64,000 nucleotides of DNA from Paenibacillus macerans. GTDB lineage: Bacteria > Bacillota > Bacilli > Paenibacillales > Paenibacillaceae. The notes under the pieces were generated by a model, which had not been told where the DNA came from, made no database searches, and saw only the letters and a list, made by a program, of their open reading frames with translations. Both the position numbers and the translations under genes were made by a program. The stretch covers positions 744,001-808,000 of the forward strand of contig NZ_UGSI01000001.1 in assembly GCF_900454495.1 (NCBI RefSeq), given 5' to 3'. Below, piece after piece: positions 42,750 through 51,750 of the stretch (position 1 is the first letter of the stretch; each line of letters begins with the position of its first letter).

Positions 42750-42974
42750 ATGATTTCAGTAACACGCCTGAACGGTTCGCAGATGTGGCTTAACGCCATC
42801 ATGATCGAAACTGTCGAAGAAACGCCGGATACATATGTCACTCTCGTAACGGGCAAGCGGATTATCGTGCTGGAGAAGGCGGCCGATGTGATCGCAAAGA
42901 TCGAGGAATATTACCGGGATATCGGCATCCACGCAGCGACTATTAAAGTGCAACAAACGGAGGAATGGTCATGA
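42750..42974 (+). CDS. swrD: FlbD family flagellar protein (SwrD)
   Basis: A 74-residue protein of the FlbD family: MISVTRLNGSQMWLNAIMIETVEETPDTYVTLVTGKRIIVLEKAADVI. In B. subtilis the homologue (ylzI/swrD) lies at the same place and raises motor power and swarming. The start follows GTAGGAGGGG. The end overlaps the upstream site of fliL by a few bases. Confidence 0.88.
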   Translation: MISVTRLNGSQMWLNAIMIETVEETPDTYVTLVTGKRIIVLEKAADVIAKIEEYYRDIGIHAATIKVQQTEEWS

Positions 42975-43444
42975 AAAAAATGTTGCCCTGGCTAATTACG
43001 ATTTTGCTTGCGATTACGTTGATTGTGATTGCCGCCGGCTTTTTGATGAACTTAATGAACAAACCGGAATCAGGCAACGCAGCGAAGGCAAATGTCGAAA
43101 CAGTGGCAGAGCCCCAAATGATGTCGGCCGACGAAATCGTAAAAGTGACTTCGACGATCGATGACGTCAAGACGAATTTATCCGACCCGAACTACGTCGT
43201 CGTCATGAATTTTGCCTTCCAGTTGGATAAGGAAACGTCCAAGGCGGCGTTCGACAAGATCAAGGATTACAAAATCAAGCCGATTATCATCAAAACGCTT
43301 GCGGATACGAAGCCGGAGGATCTGACAGGGGCGCAGGGCAAGGACAATTTGAGCTCCAAGCTGCTGAACCTGATCAATAAATCGCTGCCGGAAGGGAAAT
43401 TGATTCAAATCGATATTACCAATTTCATTATGCAGGCGATCTAG
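42971..43444 (+). CDS. fliL: Flagellar basal body-associated protein FliL
   Basis: Single-pass membrane protein that supports the stator. The 157 residues begin MKKMLPWLITILLAITLIVIAAGFLMNLM (transmembrane helix) and continue with an extracytoplasmic domain (DPNYVVVMNFAFQLDKE, IIIKTLADTKPEDLTGAQGKDNL). ATG 42971 has GGAGGA six bases upstream; ATG 42965 in the same frame is too close to it. It overlaps the flbD stop. Confidence 0.92.
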   Translation: MKKMLPWLITILLAITLIVIAAGFLMNLMNKPESGNAAKANVETVAEPQMMSADEIVKVTSTIDDVKTNLSDPNYVVVMNFAFQLDKETSKAAFDKIKDYKIKPIIIKTLADTKPEDLTGAQGKDNLSSKLLNLINKSLPEGKLIQIDITNFIMQAI

Positions 43445-43486
43445 GCATACCCGAGCGAAACTGATTTTTCTAAGGGGGTGAGATGT

Positions 43487-44485
43487 TTGGTAGATGTATT
43501 GTCGCAGAACGAGATCGATGCGCTGCTCGCTGCATTGTCATCCGGTGAAATGGATGCCGAAGAACTGAAAAAGGAAGAAACGCAGAAGAAAATCCGCTCT
43601 TACGACTTTAAAAGAGCGGTGCGATTTTCCAAAGACCATATTCGCAGCTTAACCCGGATTCATGAAAATTTTGCCCGTTATCTCACCACCTACTTTTCGG
43701 CGCAGCTGCGCACCTTCGTGCAGATCAACGTGGTTCAGGTAGAACAGCTTCCTTACGACGAGTTCATTCGCTCCATTCCGAAAATGACGATTCTGAACAT
43801 TTTCGAAGCGGAGCCGCTGGAAGGAAGAATGGTGCTTGAGGTCCACCCAAACGTTGCTTTTGCCATGCTGGACAGACTCCTTGGGGGGATCGGGACGGCG
43901 CCTTCGAAAATCAGCTCCTTGACCGAAATCGAAACGATCATCATGGAGCGGATTTTCAGCCGGGCCTTCGAAAGCTTGCAGGAAGCCTGGAAAACCGTCG
44001 TGGATATCAATCCGCGGATGGAGGGGCTGGAAACGAACCCGCAGTTCATGCAAATCGTTTCGCCTAACGAAACGATCGCGCTCATTTCGCTGAGTACCAA
44101 AATCGGAGACACCTCCGGGATGATCAACCTTTGTATCCCGCATGTGGTCATTGAACCGATCATGCCGAAGCTTTCGGTTCACCACTGGTTCGTCTCCCAG
44201 AAAAAGTCGCGTGTCCCCGAAGAGGTCGATGCGCTCCGCCACCGGGTCAATAAGGCGATGCTGCCGATTGTAGCGGAATTGGGGGAATCGCAAATCACCG
44301 TTCGCGAATTTTTGGGCTTATCGGTCGGCGATGTGATTTCCTTGAACAAACCGGTCCAGGAAGGATTGCAGATCCGGATCGGAGACAGATTGAAGTATAT
44401 CGGCAGCCCGGGAACCATCAAGGACCGAGTTGCGGTGCAAATTAACGATATTGTCAGCGAAGGAGTTGAGGAACTTGACGAGTAA
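43487..44485 (+). CDS. fliM: Flagellar motor switch protein FliM
   Basis: C-ring protein that binds phospho-CheY. The 332 residues start VDVLSQNEIDALLAAL, the CheY-binding N-terminal peptide, then the CheC-like middle domain (RIHENFARYLTTYFSAQLRTFVQI … GGIGTAPSKISSLTEIETIIMERIFSRAFESLQEAW) and the C-terminal SpoA/FliN-like domain. TTG 43487 is preferred to GTG 43478, which lies inside the AAGGGGGTGA site. The stop overlaps fliY. Confidence 0.95.
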   Translation: MVDVLSQNEIDALLAALSSGEMDAEELKKEETQKKIRSYDFKRAVRFSKDHIRSLTRIHENFARYLTTYFSAQLRTFVQINVVQVEQLPYDEFIRSIPKMTILNIFEAEPLEGRMVLEVHPNVAFAMLDRLLGGIGTAPSKISSLTEIETIIMERIFSRAFESLQEAWKTVVDINPRMEGLETNPQFMQIVSPNETIALISLSTKIGDTSGMINLCIPHVVIEPIMPKLSVHHWFVSQKKSRVPEEVDALRHRVNKAMLPIVAELGESQITVREFLGLSVGDVISLNKPVQEGLQIRIGDRLKYIGSPGTIKDRVAVQINDIVSEGVEELDE

Positions 44486-45722
44486 AGATTATTTGTCCCA
44501 AGAGGAGATCGACGCCCTGCTCAAACAGGCCAACCAGGAAACGGCGTCCGAGCCTACGGTGGACGACGTATTGACCCCGCTTGAGCAGGACGCGCTTGGC
44601 GAAATCGGCAACATTACGTTCGGCAGTGCGGCTACCGCGCTCTCGACGCTACTCAATAAAAAGGTGGACATTACGACGCCGAAAGTTTCCGTCATTACAC
44701 GGGCTCAATTCGAAGCCGAGTTTCCGAAGCCGCATGTTGCCGTTCACGTTGAATACGTTGACGGGTTTGAAGGGATGAACTCCCTGGTGATCAAGACGAG
44801 AGACGCTCAGGTTATCGCCGATCTGATGCTCGGGGGGGAAGGAAATCCGGCCGAAGAGGAATTGAATGAAATTCATATCAGCGCCGTACAGGAAGCGATG
44901 AACCAGATGATGGGTTCCTCCGCGACGTCGATGTCGACCATATTCAACCGGTTTGTCAACATCTCGCCGCCTGGGATCGATATTTTGAACATGACCGACG
45001 GGCATGGGGTGGGAAGCCTGCCGCCTGCGGATCCGCTGATTAAAATATCGTTCCGGCTGACGATCGGCGATTTGATCGATTCCACGATCATGCAGCTTTT
45101 GACCGTAAAATTCGCCAAGGAGATGGTAAACAGCCTGATCAGCGGTTCGGCAACCGACTCGGGGTCCAAGGAGAGCGCCGCGGCGGCAGCCCCGGCTCCG
45201 GCAGCAGCTCCGCAGCCTTCGGCACCGGCTTATCACGAATCGCCGGCAGCGCCTCAGCAATCGTATCAAGCGCCGCCGATGCATCAGCCGGATCCATATC
45301 AGCAGCCCGCCGCGTACGGACAGCCAGGTGCGCATCCTTATCCGCCGCAAGGCCAGCCTTACGGGGAACCGCATCATTACGGCGGCGTTCCGGGCCGGAA
45401 TGTGAATGTGCAGCCCGTGCAGTTTGCGAACCTGGGAAGTCCGTCCTTCGGGCAAGTTGATGAAAATAATTTAAACTTACTGATGGACATTCCCCTTAAA
45501 GTGACCGTAGAATTAGGAAGGACCCAAAAGCAGATCAGGGATATCCTGGAATTATCGCAAGGCTCCATCATCGAGTTGGACAAGCTTGCCGGCGAGCCCG
45601 TCGATATTCTGGTGAACAACAAATTGATCGCCAAAGGCGAAGTTGTCGTCATCGATGAGAATTTTGGCGTTCGCGTAACGGATATCGTCAGCCAGTGGGA
45701 CCGCATCCAAAAATTACAATAG
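44475..45722 (+). CDS. fliY: Flagellar motor switch phosphatase FliY
   Basis: Firmicute C-ring protein that replaces FliN and dephosphorylates CheY-P. The 415 residues have an N-terminal peptide DYLSQEEIDALLKQA, a CheC-type phosphatase domain with two EIGN-like motifs (LGEIGNITFGSAATALSTLL and VQEAMNQMMGSSATSM), a Pro/Gln/Ala/Tyr-rich linker (about 235–320) and a C-terminal FliN domain (LLMDIPLKVTVELGRTQKQIRDILELSQGSIIELDKLAGEPVDILVNNKLIAKGEVV). TTG start at 44475, within the end of fliM. Confidence 0.94.
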   Translation: MTSKDYLSQEEIDALLKQANQETASEPTVDDVLTPLEQDALGEIGNITFGSAATALSTLLNKKVDITTPKVSVITRAQFEAEFPKPHVAVHVEYVDGFEGMNSLVIKTRDAQVIADLMLGGEGNPAEEELNEIHISAVQEAMNQMMGSSATSMSTIFNRFVNISPPGIDILNMTDGHGVGSLPPADPLIKISFRLTIGDLIDSTIMQLLTVKFAKEMVNSLISGSATDSGSKESAAAAAPAPAAAPQPSAPAYHESPAAPQQSYQAPPMHQPDPYQQPAAYGQPGAHPYPPQGQPYGEPHHYGGVPGRNVNVQPVQFANLGSPSFGQVDENNLNLLMDIPLKVTVELGRTQKQIRDILELSQGSIIELDKLAGEPVDILVNNKLIAKGEVVVIDENFGVRVTDIVSQWDRIQKLQ

Positions 45723-45749
45723 TAGAAGTTTAGGGAGGATTTTAAATCA

Positions 45750-46115
45750 ATGGCAAACCGAATTCTAATCGTAGACGATGCAGCATTTATGAGAATGATG
45801 ATCCGCGACATTTTGACCAAAAACGGCTTTGAAGTGGTAGGGGAAGCACAAGACGGCGCGCAAGCGATCGAAAAGTACAAGGAACTGCATCCCGATCTGA
45901 TCACGATGGATATTACGATGCCGGAAATGGACGGTATCGCCGCGCTCAAAGAAATTAAAAAGCTGGATCCCAACGCCAAAGTGATCATGTGCTCCGCCAT
46001 GGGGCAACAAGCGATGGTTATCGATGCGATTCAGGCCGGAGCCAAGGACTTCATTGTGAAGCCATTCCAATCCGACCGGGTTATCGAAGCGATCAACAAA
46101 ACGCTGGGACTGTAG
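45750..46115 (+). CDS. cheY: Chemotaxis response regulator CheY
   Basis: Single-domain response regulator of 121 residues: acidic pair VDDAAFM, phospho-acceptor Asp54 in ITMDITMPEMDG, the switch residues CSAMGQQ and Lys in FIVKPFQSDRV. Phosphorylated by CheA, it binds FliM and FliY. ATG behind AGGGAGGAT. It is placed between fliY and fliO as in B. subtilis. Confidence 0.95.
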   Translation: MANRILIVDDAAFMRMMIRDILTKNGFEVVGEAQDGAQAIEKYKELHPDLITMDITMPEMDGIAALKEIKKLDPNAKVIMCSAMGQQAMVIDAIQAGAKDFIVKPFQSDRVIEAINKTLGL

Positions 46116-46124
46116 GCCTGTACG

Positions 46125-46661
46125 ATGAATCCGAATCAGCCGGCTCCCCAGTTCGGTTCTGGGGATGCGAGTCTATGGGGGAACCTGATAACGGTCATCG
46201 TTGTCCTTGGCCTCATCCTGGTTTTAATCGTTGTATTGCTCCGTTTTATCGGCAAAAGAAATCGCATCATGTCCCAGAGCCGGTCGGTCCGCACTTTGGG
46301 AGCCGTGGGTCTGGGACCGAACAAATCGCTGCAGGTGATTGAAATCGGGGGCTCCATTTACGTCGTCGGAGTAGGAGAGGACATATCCCTGGTCGATAAA
46401 ATCTCCGGCCCGGCTGAAGTCGAGGCGCTGCGGCAGGCCTTGGCGGAGGAAGAGACGGAGTTTGCCGGACTTTCTTCCATTCTGTCCGGCGTAATCTCCC
46501 GCTTCAAAAAGGAACCCCCTCAGGAAGAGGAGCTGGAAGGTACGGCTTTTCATGAGGTGTTCCAATCTCAGCTGCGGAAAATGCCAAACCGGAAACGGCA
46601 AATGGAGGAATTGTTGCAGGATCCGGAAGAACAATCTACAGATCGGTCGAGGGATTCATGA
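46125..46661 (+). CDS. fliO: Flagellar biosynthetic protein FliO
   Basis: A 178-residue protein with one transmembrane helix (LITVIVVLGLILVLIVVLLRFI, residues ~20–42) and a cytoplasmic domain with RTLGAVGLGPNKSLQVIEIGGSIYVVGVGEDISLVDKI, typical of FliO/FliZ. It helps assemble the FliP ring. The stop overlaps the fliP start (ATGA). Confidence 0.88.
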   Translation: MNPNQPAPQFGSGDASLWGNLITVIVVLGLILVLIVVLLRFIGKRNRIMSQSRSVRTLGAVGLGPNKSLQVIEIGGSIYVVGVGEDISLVDKISGPAEVEALRQALAEEETEFAGLSSILSGVISRFKKEPPQEEELEGTAFHEVFQSQLRKMPNRKRQMEELLQDPEEQSTDRSRDS

Positions 46662-47419
46662 AGAAAAAAGTCATACTCGTCAGCTTGCTGTTGGCTTTAT
46701 GTAGCGTGCTTGCCGTCTCCGTAGCTTCCGCAGCACCGGCGGATCCGATTCCGAACATCGGCATTCAGATCGGTGGCACGGGAGGGGAATCGGGCACCAG
46801 TTCGTTGTCCATTATTCTGCTCATCACCGTGCTCAGCCTTGCGCCGGCCATCCTGGTGCTGATGACGAGTTTTACGCGGATCGTCGTTGTGTTGGGTTTT
46901 GTCCGCAGTTCCCTGGGGACGCAGACGATGCCTCCCAACCAGGTGCTGATCGGGCTTGCGCTGTTCCTGACGCTGTTTGTCATGAGCCCGACGCTCTCCA
47001 CGGTGAATGAGGTAGCGCTTCAGCCCTATATCAAAGGCGAGATTACCCAATCGGAGGCGCTGGAAAAAGCGGCGGTGCCGATGAAGAAGTTCATGTATAC
47101 CCATACTCGAACCAAAGACCTTCAGTTGTTTATGGGTTACACGAAAATGGAAAAACCGAAAAGCTATCAGGATATCCCGCTTTCGGTCATGGTTCCGGCG
47201 TTTGCCATCAGCGAACTCAAAACGGCTTTCCAAATGGGATTTATGATTTTTATCCCATTTCTTATTATCGATATCGTCGTTTCCAGCGTGTTGATGGCGA
47301 TGGGGATGATGATGCTGCCGCCTTCCATGATTTCGCTGCCGTTTAAAATACTGTTGTTTGTACTTGTAGACGGTTGGTATTTGGTCGTCAAGTCGCTGCT
47401 GGCAAGTTTCAATCCTTAG
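46658..47419 (+). CDS. fliP: Flagellar biosynthetic protein FliP
   Basis: Export-gate subunit of 253 residues, with a signal peptide-like N-terminus (MKKKVILVSLLLALCSVLAVSVASAAP) and four membrane segments. Conserved blocks are LLITVLSLAPAILVLMTSFTRIVVVLGFVRSSLGTQTMPPNQVLIGLALFLT and MGMMMLPPSMISLPFKILLFVLVDGW. A 57-base palindromic repeat follows immediately after the stop. Confidence 0.96.
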   Translation: MKKKVILVSLLLALCSVLAVSVASAAPADPIPNIGIQIGGTGGESGTSSLSIILLITVLSLAPAILVLMTSFTRIVVVLGFVRSSLGTQTMPPNQVLIGLALFLTLFVMSPTLSTVNEVALQPYIKGEITQSEALEKAAVPMKKFMYTHTRTKDLQLFMGYTKMEKPKSYQDIPLSVMVPAFAISELKTAFQMGFMIFIPFLIIDIVVSSVLMAMGMMMLPPSMISLPFKILLFVLVDGWYLVVKSLLASFNP

Positions 47420-47423
47420 AGGC

Positions 47424-47480
47424 AGTTCAAAAAGTCATCTTTTGACCCTTCTCGGTGCTGAAAACCTGACTTTTTGAACT
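47424..47480. repeat. Short AGTTCAAAAAGTC-ended repeat between fliP and fliQ
   Basis: Both 13-base ends are perfect (47424–47436 and 47468–47480). The interior CCCTTCTCGGTGCTGAAAAC is the reverse complement of the segment next to the left end of the element at 24286, so this copy is an internally deleted form lying in reverse. It begins five bases after the fliP stop and ends 36 bases before fliQ. In RNA it would fold into a hairpin. Confidence 0.85.
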
Positions 47481-47515
47481 CGATTCGACTTATTTATAGG
47501 AGAGGAAGACGGTTT

Positions 47516-47785
47516 ATGAGTTCGGAATTTATCATCGGTTTGGCCGGACAAGCCGTTTATACCGTTTTGAAAGTCAGCGCGCCGATGCTGATATTAGGGC
47601 TGGCCGTAGGTCTTTTGGTCAGTATCTTTCAGGCTACGACGCAAATTCAGGAGCAGACGCTGGCCTTTGTTCCGAAAATCGTCGCCGTTTTGGTCGCGCT
47701 ATTGTTGTTTGGCCCCTGGATCTTAACGACTCTGGTCGATTTTACTTACGGGATCTTAAACAACCTATCTAGTTTTATCGGTTAG
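47516..47785 (+). CDS. fliQ: Flagellar biosynthetic protein FliQ
   Basis: Export-gate subunit of 89 residues with two transmembrane helices (VLKVSAPMLILGLAVGLLVSIFQATTQIQEQTLAFVPKIVAVLVALLLFGPWIL). The start ATG at 47516 follows GGAGAGGAAG. Confidence 0.95.
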   Translation: MSSEFIIGLAGQAVYTVLKVSAPMLILGLAVGLLVSIFQATTQIQEQTLAFVPKIVAVLVALLLFGPWILTTLVDFTYGILNNLSSFIG

Positions 47786-47797
47786 GCCGTATAGATT

Positions 47798-48586
47798 ATG
47801 GATACTTTATTGCACGGATTTTCTGTCTTTTTGCTTATTTTTTGTCGAATGACAGCTTTTTTTGTAGTTTCACCGGTGTTTTCATCGCGAGCGGTGCCGA
47901 CAACGTTCAAAGTCGGTTTAGCGGGCATTCTCGCTTTTATGGTTTTATTTATCATCGGTCCGGGTCAACCCGTTCCCGGCGATCTGGGATACATATTGTA
48001 CATCCTCCGCGAGGTGCTGGTAGGACTTTTGATGGGGTATGTCGCGTTCCTTATTTTTTCCGTCATTCAAATGGCCGGGTCCTTTATCGATCTGCAAGTC
48101 GGCTTCGGGATTGCGAACGTGCTTGATCCGATGACGGGGGCGACGGCACCGGTATTGGGGAACCTCAAGTACGTTGTGGCGATGCTGGTGTTCCTCAGCA
48201 TGAACGGGCATCACTACTTGCTGGATGCGATCATTCGCAGCTATGACTGGGTTCCGTTGTCCAACGATGTGTTTCAGCGGATCTACAACGGAAATTTGGC
48301 GGATTTTTTGGCTCAAACGTTCGGACAAGCGCTGCTGCTGGCGTTCCAGATGTCGGCCCCGTTAGTCGTCGCCATATTTATCACCGACGTAGCCCTCGGC
48401 TTATTGGCTCGTACGGCTCCGCAATTCAACATTTTTGCCGTCGGGATTCCGGTGAAGATTATCGTCGGGCTGCTTGTGATGCTGTTGCTTGTGCCTAGTT
48501 TCATTTATGCTTTTCAAGCTTTGTTCGAGGTGCTGTTTGACGCGCTGCACGACCTGCTCAGCACGATCGGGCAAAGACCGACGTAG
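47798..48586 (+). CDS. fliR: Flagellar biosynthetic protein FliR
   Basis: Third export-gate subunit; 262 residues and about six membrane helices. Family motifs are FCRMTAFFVVSPVFSSRAVPTTFKVGLAGILAF, VQMAGSFIDLQVGFGIANVLDPMTG and FITDVALGLLARTAPQFNIFAVGIPVKI. Twelve bases after fliQ. Confidence 0.95.
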   Translation: MDTLLHGFSVFLLIFCRMTAFFVVSPVFSSRAVPTTFKVGLAGILAFMVLFIIGPGQPVPGDLGYILYILREVLVGLLMGYVAFLIFSVIQMAGSFIDLQVGFGIANVLDPMTGATAPVLGNLKYVVAMLVFLSMNGHHYLLDAIIRSYDWVPLSNDVFQRIYNGNLADFLAQTFGQALLLAFQMSAPLVVAIFITDVALGLLARTAPQFNIFAVGIPVKIIVGLLVMLLLVPSFIYAFQALFEVLFDALHDLLSTIGQRPT

Positions 48587-48601
48587 GATGGGGGATTGAA
48601 G

Positions 48602-49690
48602 GTGGCGTATCGCTATTCGCTTGACTTGCAGCTTTTCGCCGGCGAGAAGACGGAAAAAGCCACGCCCAAGAAGCGGCAAGATGCCCGCAAAAAAGGTCAA
48701 GTGGCCAAAAGCCAGGATCTGTCGGGAGCGCTCGTCCTATTATCGGGGTTTTTATGTCTGCTTTTTTTCGGCGGATTCATTAAGGAACGGCTGGTCGGAT
48801 TGTTTGTGGACGTGTTCTATAATCGGCTTACAACCGAGGTGACGAAAGAGAACGTCATGACGATGCTGGGCGATTACGCGGTGCAGATCTTACTGCTGAT
48901 TGCTCCGATCTTGCTTGTCGTTATGGTCGTCGCGGTCGCCACCAACCTGGCGGAAGTCGGTTTTATGGTGACGGGCGAGCCGCTTAAGATGAAGCTTAGC
49001 AAGCTCGACCCCATCAAAGGGTTCAAACAAATTTTCTCGATGCGGTCGCTGGTTGAATTCGCAAAAACATTATTTAAGCTCACGGTGATCGGTTATATCG
49101 TATATTCGACGATTTGGGGCTTAAGGGGAAGCATTTCCGCACTGGCGCATCTTCCGGCGGAGGGGATTTTTCATTTTGCCGCGGAGATGACGACGAACCT
49201 CGGAATCAAGATCGCCGCCGCCCTGCTTGTACTTGCGGTGCTCGATTACATGTACCAGAAATACGAGCACGAAAAAAGTCTAAAAATGTCCAAACAGGAC
49301 ATTAAGGACGAGTACAAAAACCAGGAAGGCGATCCGCTGATCAAAGGAAAAATCCGCGAGCGGCAGCGTCGGATGGCGCTGCAGCGGATGATGCAGGAAG
49401 TGCCGAAAGCCGATGTCATTATTACGAACCCGACGCACTTCGCGGTGGCTTTAAAATACGACAACTCGAAGATGGATGCTCCCCAGGTCGTCGCCAAAGG
49501 CCAGGATTACGTGGCCTTGCGGATTAAAGAGATCGCCAAGGAGCACGGCGTCATCACGATGGAAAACAAGCCCCTCGCGCGGGCGCTGTTTCAAAGAACG
49601 GAAATCGGCGACACGATTCCCGCCGATCTGTTTCAGGCCGTCGCCGAAGTGCTGGCCTATGTATATAGAATAAAAGGCAAAGTGAAATAA
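48602..49690 (+). CDS. flhB: Flagellar biosynthesis protein FlhB
   Basis: Export switch protein of 362 residues: N-terminal basic motif GEKTEKATPKKRQDARKKGQVAKSQDL, four membrane helices, and a cytoplasmic domain with the self-cleavage site NPTH (ITNPTHFAVALKYD) at about residue 270. The C-terminal part is paralogous to the small YlqH encoded at 4115. GTG 48602 is preferred to TTG 48596 because GGGGGAT lies at proper distance. Confidence 0.95.
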   Translation: MAYRYSLDLQLFAGEKTEKATPKKRQDARKKGQVAKSQDLSGALVLLSGFLCLLFFGGFIKERLVGLFVDVFYNRLTTEVTKENVMTMLGDYAVQILLLIAPILLVVMVVAVATNLAEVGFMVTGEPLKMKLSKLDPIKGFKQIFSMRSLVEFAKTLFKLTVIGYIVYSTIWGLRGSISALAHLPAEGIFHFAAEMTTNLGIKIAAALLVLAVLDYMYQKYEHEKSLKMSKQDIKDEYKNQEGDPLIKGKIRERQRRMALQRMMQEVPKADVIITNPTHFAVALKYDNSKMDAPQVVAKGQDYVALRIKEIAKEHGVITMENKPLARALFQRTEIGDTIPADLFQAVAEVLAYVYRIKGKVK

Positions 49691-49713
49691 GGAAGGGACG
49701 GAGGGAACTCCCC

Positions 49714-51750
49714 GTGAAAAAGTATAGAGATTTATTCATTCTTGTTGGCATTATCGGCATCGTTCTGCTCATGATCGTCCCGATCCCGACGTTGCTGCTG
49801 GATATTCTTCTGATCGTAAATATTTCTTTGGCTCTAATCATTTTGCTGGTCGCGATGAACACGAAGGAAGCATTGCAATTTTCCATCTTCCCGGCAATGC
49901 TGCTGATTACGACATTATTCCGGCTGGCGCTGAACATATCTACCACCAAGCTGATTCTGGGACAGGCCAAAGCCGGCGACGTTGTCGCCACGTTTGGCTC
50001 ATGGATATCGCAGGGACAACCCGTGGTCGGCTTTGTCGTCTTCCTGATTCTGGTGGTTGTGCAGTTTATCGTCATTACCAAAGGTTCGGAGCGCGTGGCC
50101 GAAGTAGCGGCCCGTTTCACCTTGGACGCGATGCCGGGGAAACAGATGAGCATCGACGCCGATTTGAACGCCGGGCTGATCAATGAGCAGCAGGCCAGGG
50201 AGCGGCGCTCCAAAATCGAACGGGAAGCCGACTTTTACGGCGCGATGGACGGTGCGAGCAAATTCGTGAAAGGCGACGCCATCGCCAGCATCGTCATTCT
50301 CCTGATCAATTTGATCGGCGGTTTTATCATCGGGATGTCGATCCATGGCATGCCGTTTGGCGAAGCGTTGTCAACTTATTCCATACTGACGATCGGGGAC
50401 GGTCTGGTCAGCCAGATTCCTGCGCTGCTGATTTCCACGGCGGCCGGTCTGATCGTGACGCGGGCTTCTTCCGAAGGCAACCTGGCCGAAGATATCACCG
50501 GGCAGTTGTTCCATTATCCGAAGCTGCTTTATATCGTTGCCGGAACGATCGCCATGCTCGGCCTGTTTACGCCGATCGGCATTTGGACCACGTTCCCGTT
50601 TGCGGGACTGATGATTTTTGCGGCCATACGGATGCAAAAAAATATGAACCGCAAGCAAATCGAGCAAGAGCAGCAAGAGGAAGAACAGCAGATCGAAGAA
50701 GTCCGCAGTCCCGAGAGCGTCATCAACCTGCTGCAGGTCGATCCGATCGAATTCGAGTTCGGCTACGGGCTTATTCCATTGGCCGATACGAGCCAAGGCG
50801 GGGATTTGCTGGACCGGATCATCATGATCCGGCGCCAGTGCGCGCTTGAAATGGGGCTCGTCGTTCCGGTTATCCGCATTCGCGACAATATTCAACTAAA
50901 ACCTAACGAATATGTCATCAAAATAAAAGGAAATGTCGTAGGCGGCGGTGAATTATTACTTAATCACTATTTGGCGATGAGTCCGGGGATGGATGACGAG
51001 TCGATCACGGGTATTGAGACCCGGGAACCCGCCTTCGGACTTCCGGCCCTTTGGATCGACGAAACGATCAAAGACCGGGCCGAATTGTCCGGGTACACGG
51101 TCGTGGATCCGCCTTCCGTCGTAGCCACGCATTTGACGGAGCTGATTAAAAAGCATGCGCACGAACTGCTCGGACGGCAGGAAACAAAGGCGCTGGTCGA
51201 CAACCTCAAGGAACATTACGCGGTTCTTGTCGACGAGCTGATTCCGTCGATCCTGTCGATCGGGGATGTGCAGAAAGTGCTGGCCAAGCTGCTCCGCGAA
51301 AAAATTTCCATCCGCGACATGGTCACGATTTTCGAGACGCTGGCGGATTACGGGACTTACACCAAGGACCCCGATGTCTTGACCGAATATGTCAGACAGG
51401 CGCTGTCGCGTCAGATTACGCAGCAGTTCACCCGGCCGGGCGAAACGATGCGGGTCATTACGGTAGGTCCGTCGCTGGAGAAAAAAATCGCCGAAAGCGT
51501 CCAGCAAACGGAACAGGGCAGCTACTTGACGATGGATCCCCAATCGACGCAAACCGTGTTCCAGAAGCTTACGGAACAGATCAACCGGCTTGTGCAGATG
51601 GGGCAGCAGCCGATCTTGCTGACCTCCCCGACCATTCGCATGTATTTGCGGCAAATCATTGAGCGCAGCATGCAAGATATCCCGGTATTGTCCTACAGCG
51701 AGCTTGAACCCAATGTTGAAATCCAAAGTGTCGGGGTGGTGAATTTATGA
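49714..51750 (+). CDS. flhA: Flagellar biosynthesis protein FlhA
   Basis: Largest export-gate protein; 678 residues. The N-terminal half has about eight membrane helices with the FHIPEP signature region (FPAMLLITTLFRLALNISTTKLIL, RVAEVAARFTLDAMPGKQMSIDADLNAG). The C-terminal half is the cytoplasmic ring domain. GTG start behind GGAGGGAAC. The stop overlaps flhF by four bases. Confidence 0.96.
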   Translation: MKKYRDLFILVGIIGIVLLMIVPIPTLLLDILLIVNISLALIILLVAMNTKEALQFSIFPAMLLITTLFRLALNISTTKLILGQAKAGDVVATFGSWISQGQPVVGFVVFLILVVVQFIVITKGSERVAEVAARFTLDAMPGKQMSIDADLNAGLINEQQARERRSKIEREADFYGAMDGASKFVKGDAIASIVILLINLIGGFIIGMSIHGMPFGEALSTYSILTIGDGLVSQIPALLISTAAGLIVTRASSEGNLAEDITGQLFHYPKLLYIVAGTIAMLGLFTPIGIWTTFPFAGLMIFAAIRMQKNMNRKQIEQEQQEEEQQIEEVRSPESVINLLQVDPIEFEFGYGLIPLADTSQGGDLLDRIIMIRRQCALEMGLVVPVIRIRDNIQLKPNEYVIKIKGNVVGGGELLLNHYLAMSPGMDDESITGIETREPAFGLPALWIDETIKDRAELSGYTVVDPPSVVATHLTELIKKHAHELLGRQETKALVDNLKEHYAVLVDELIPSILSIGDVQKVLAKLLREKISIRDMVTIFETLADYGTYTKDPDVLTEYVRQALSRQITQQFTRPGETMRVITVGPSLEKKIAESVQQTEQGSYLTMDPQSTQTVFQKLTEQINRLVQMGQQPILLTSPTIRMYLRQIIERSMQDIPVLSYSELEPNVEIQSVGVVNL

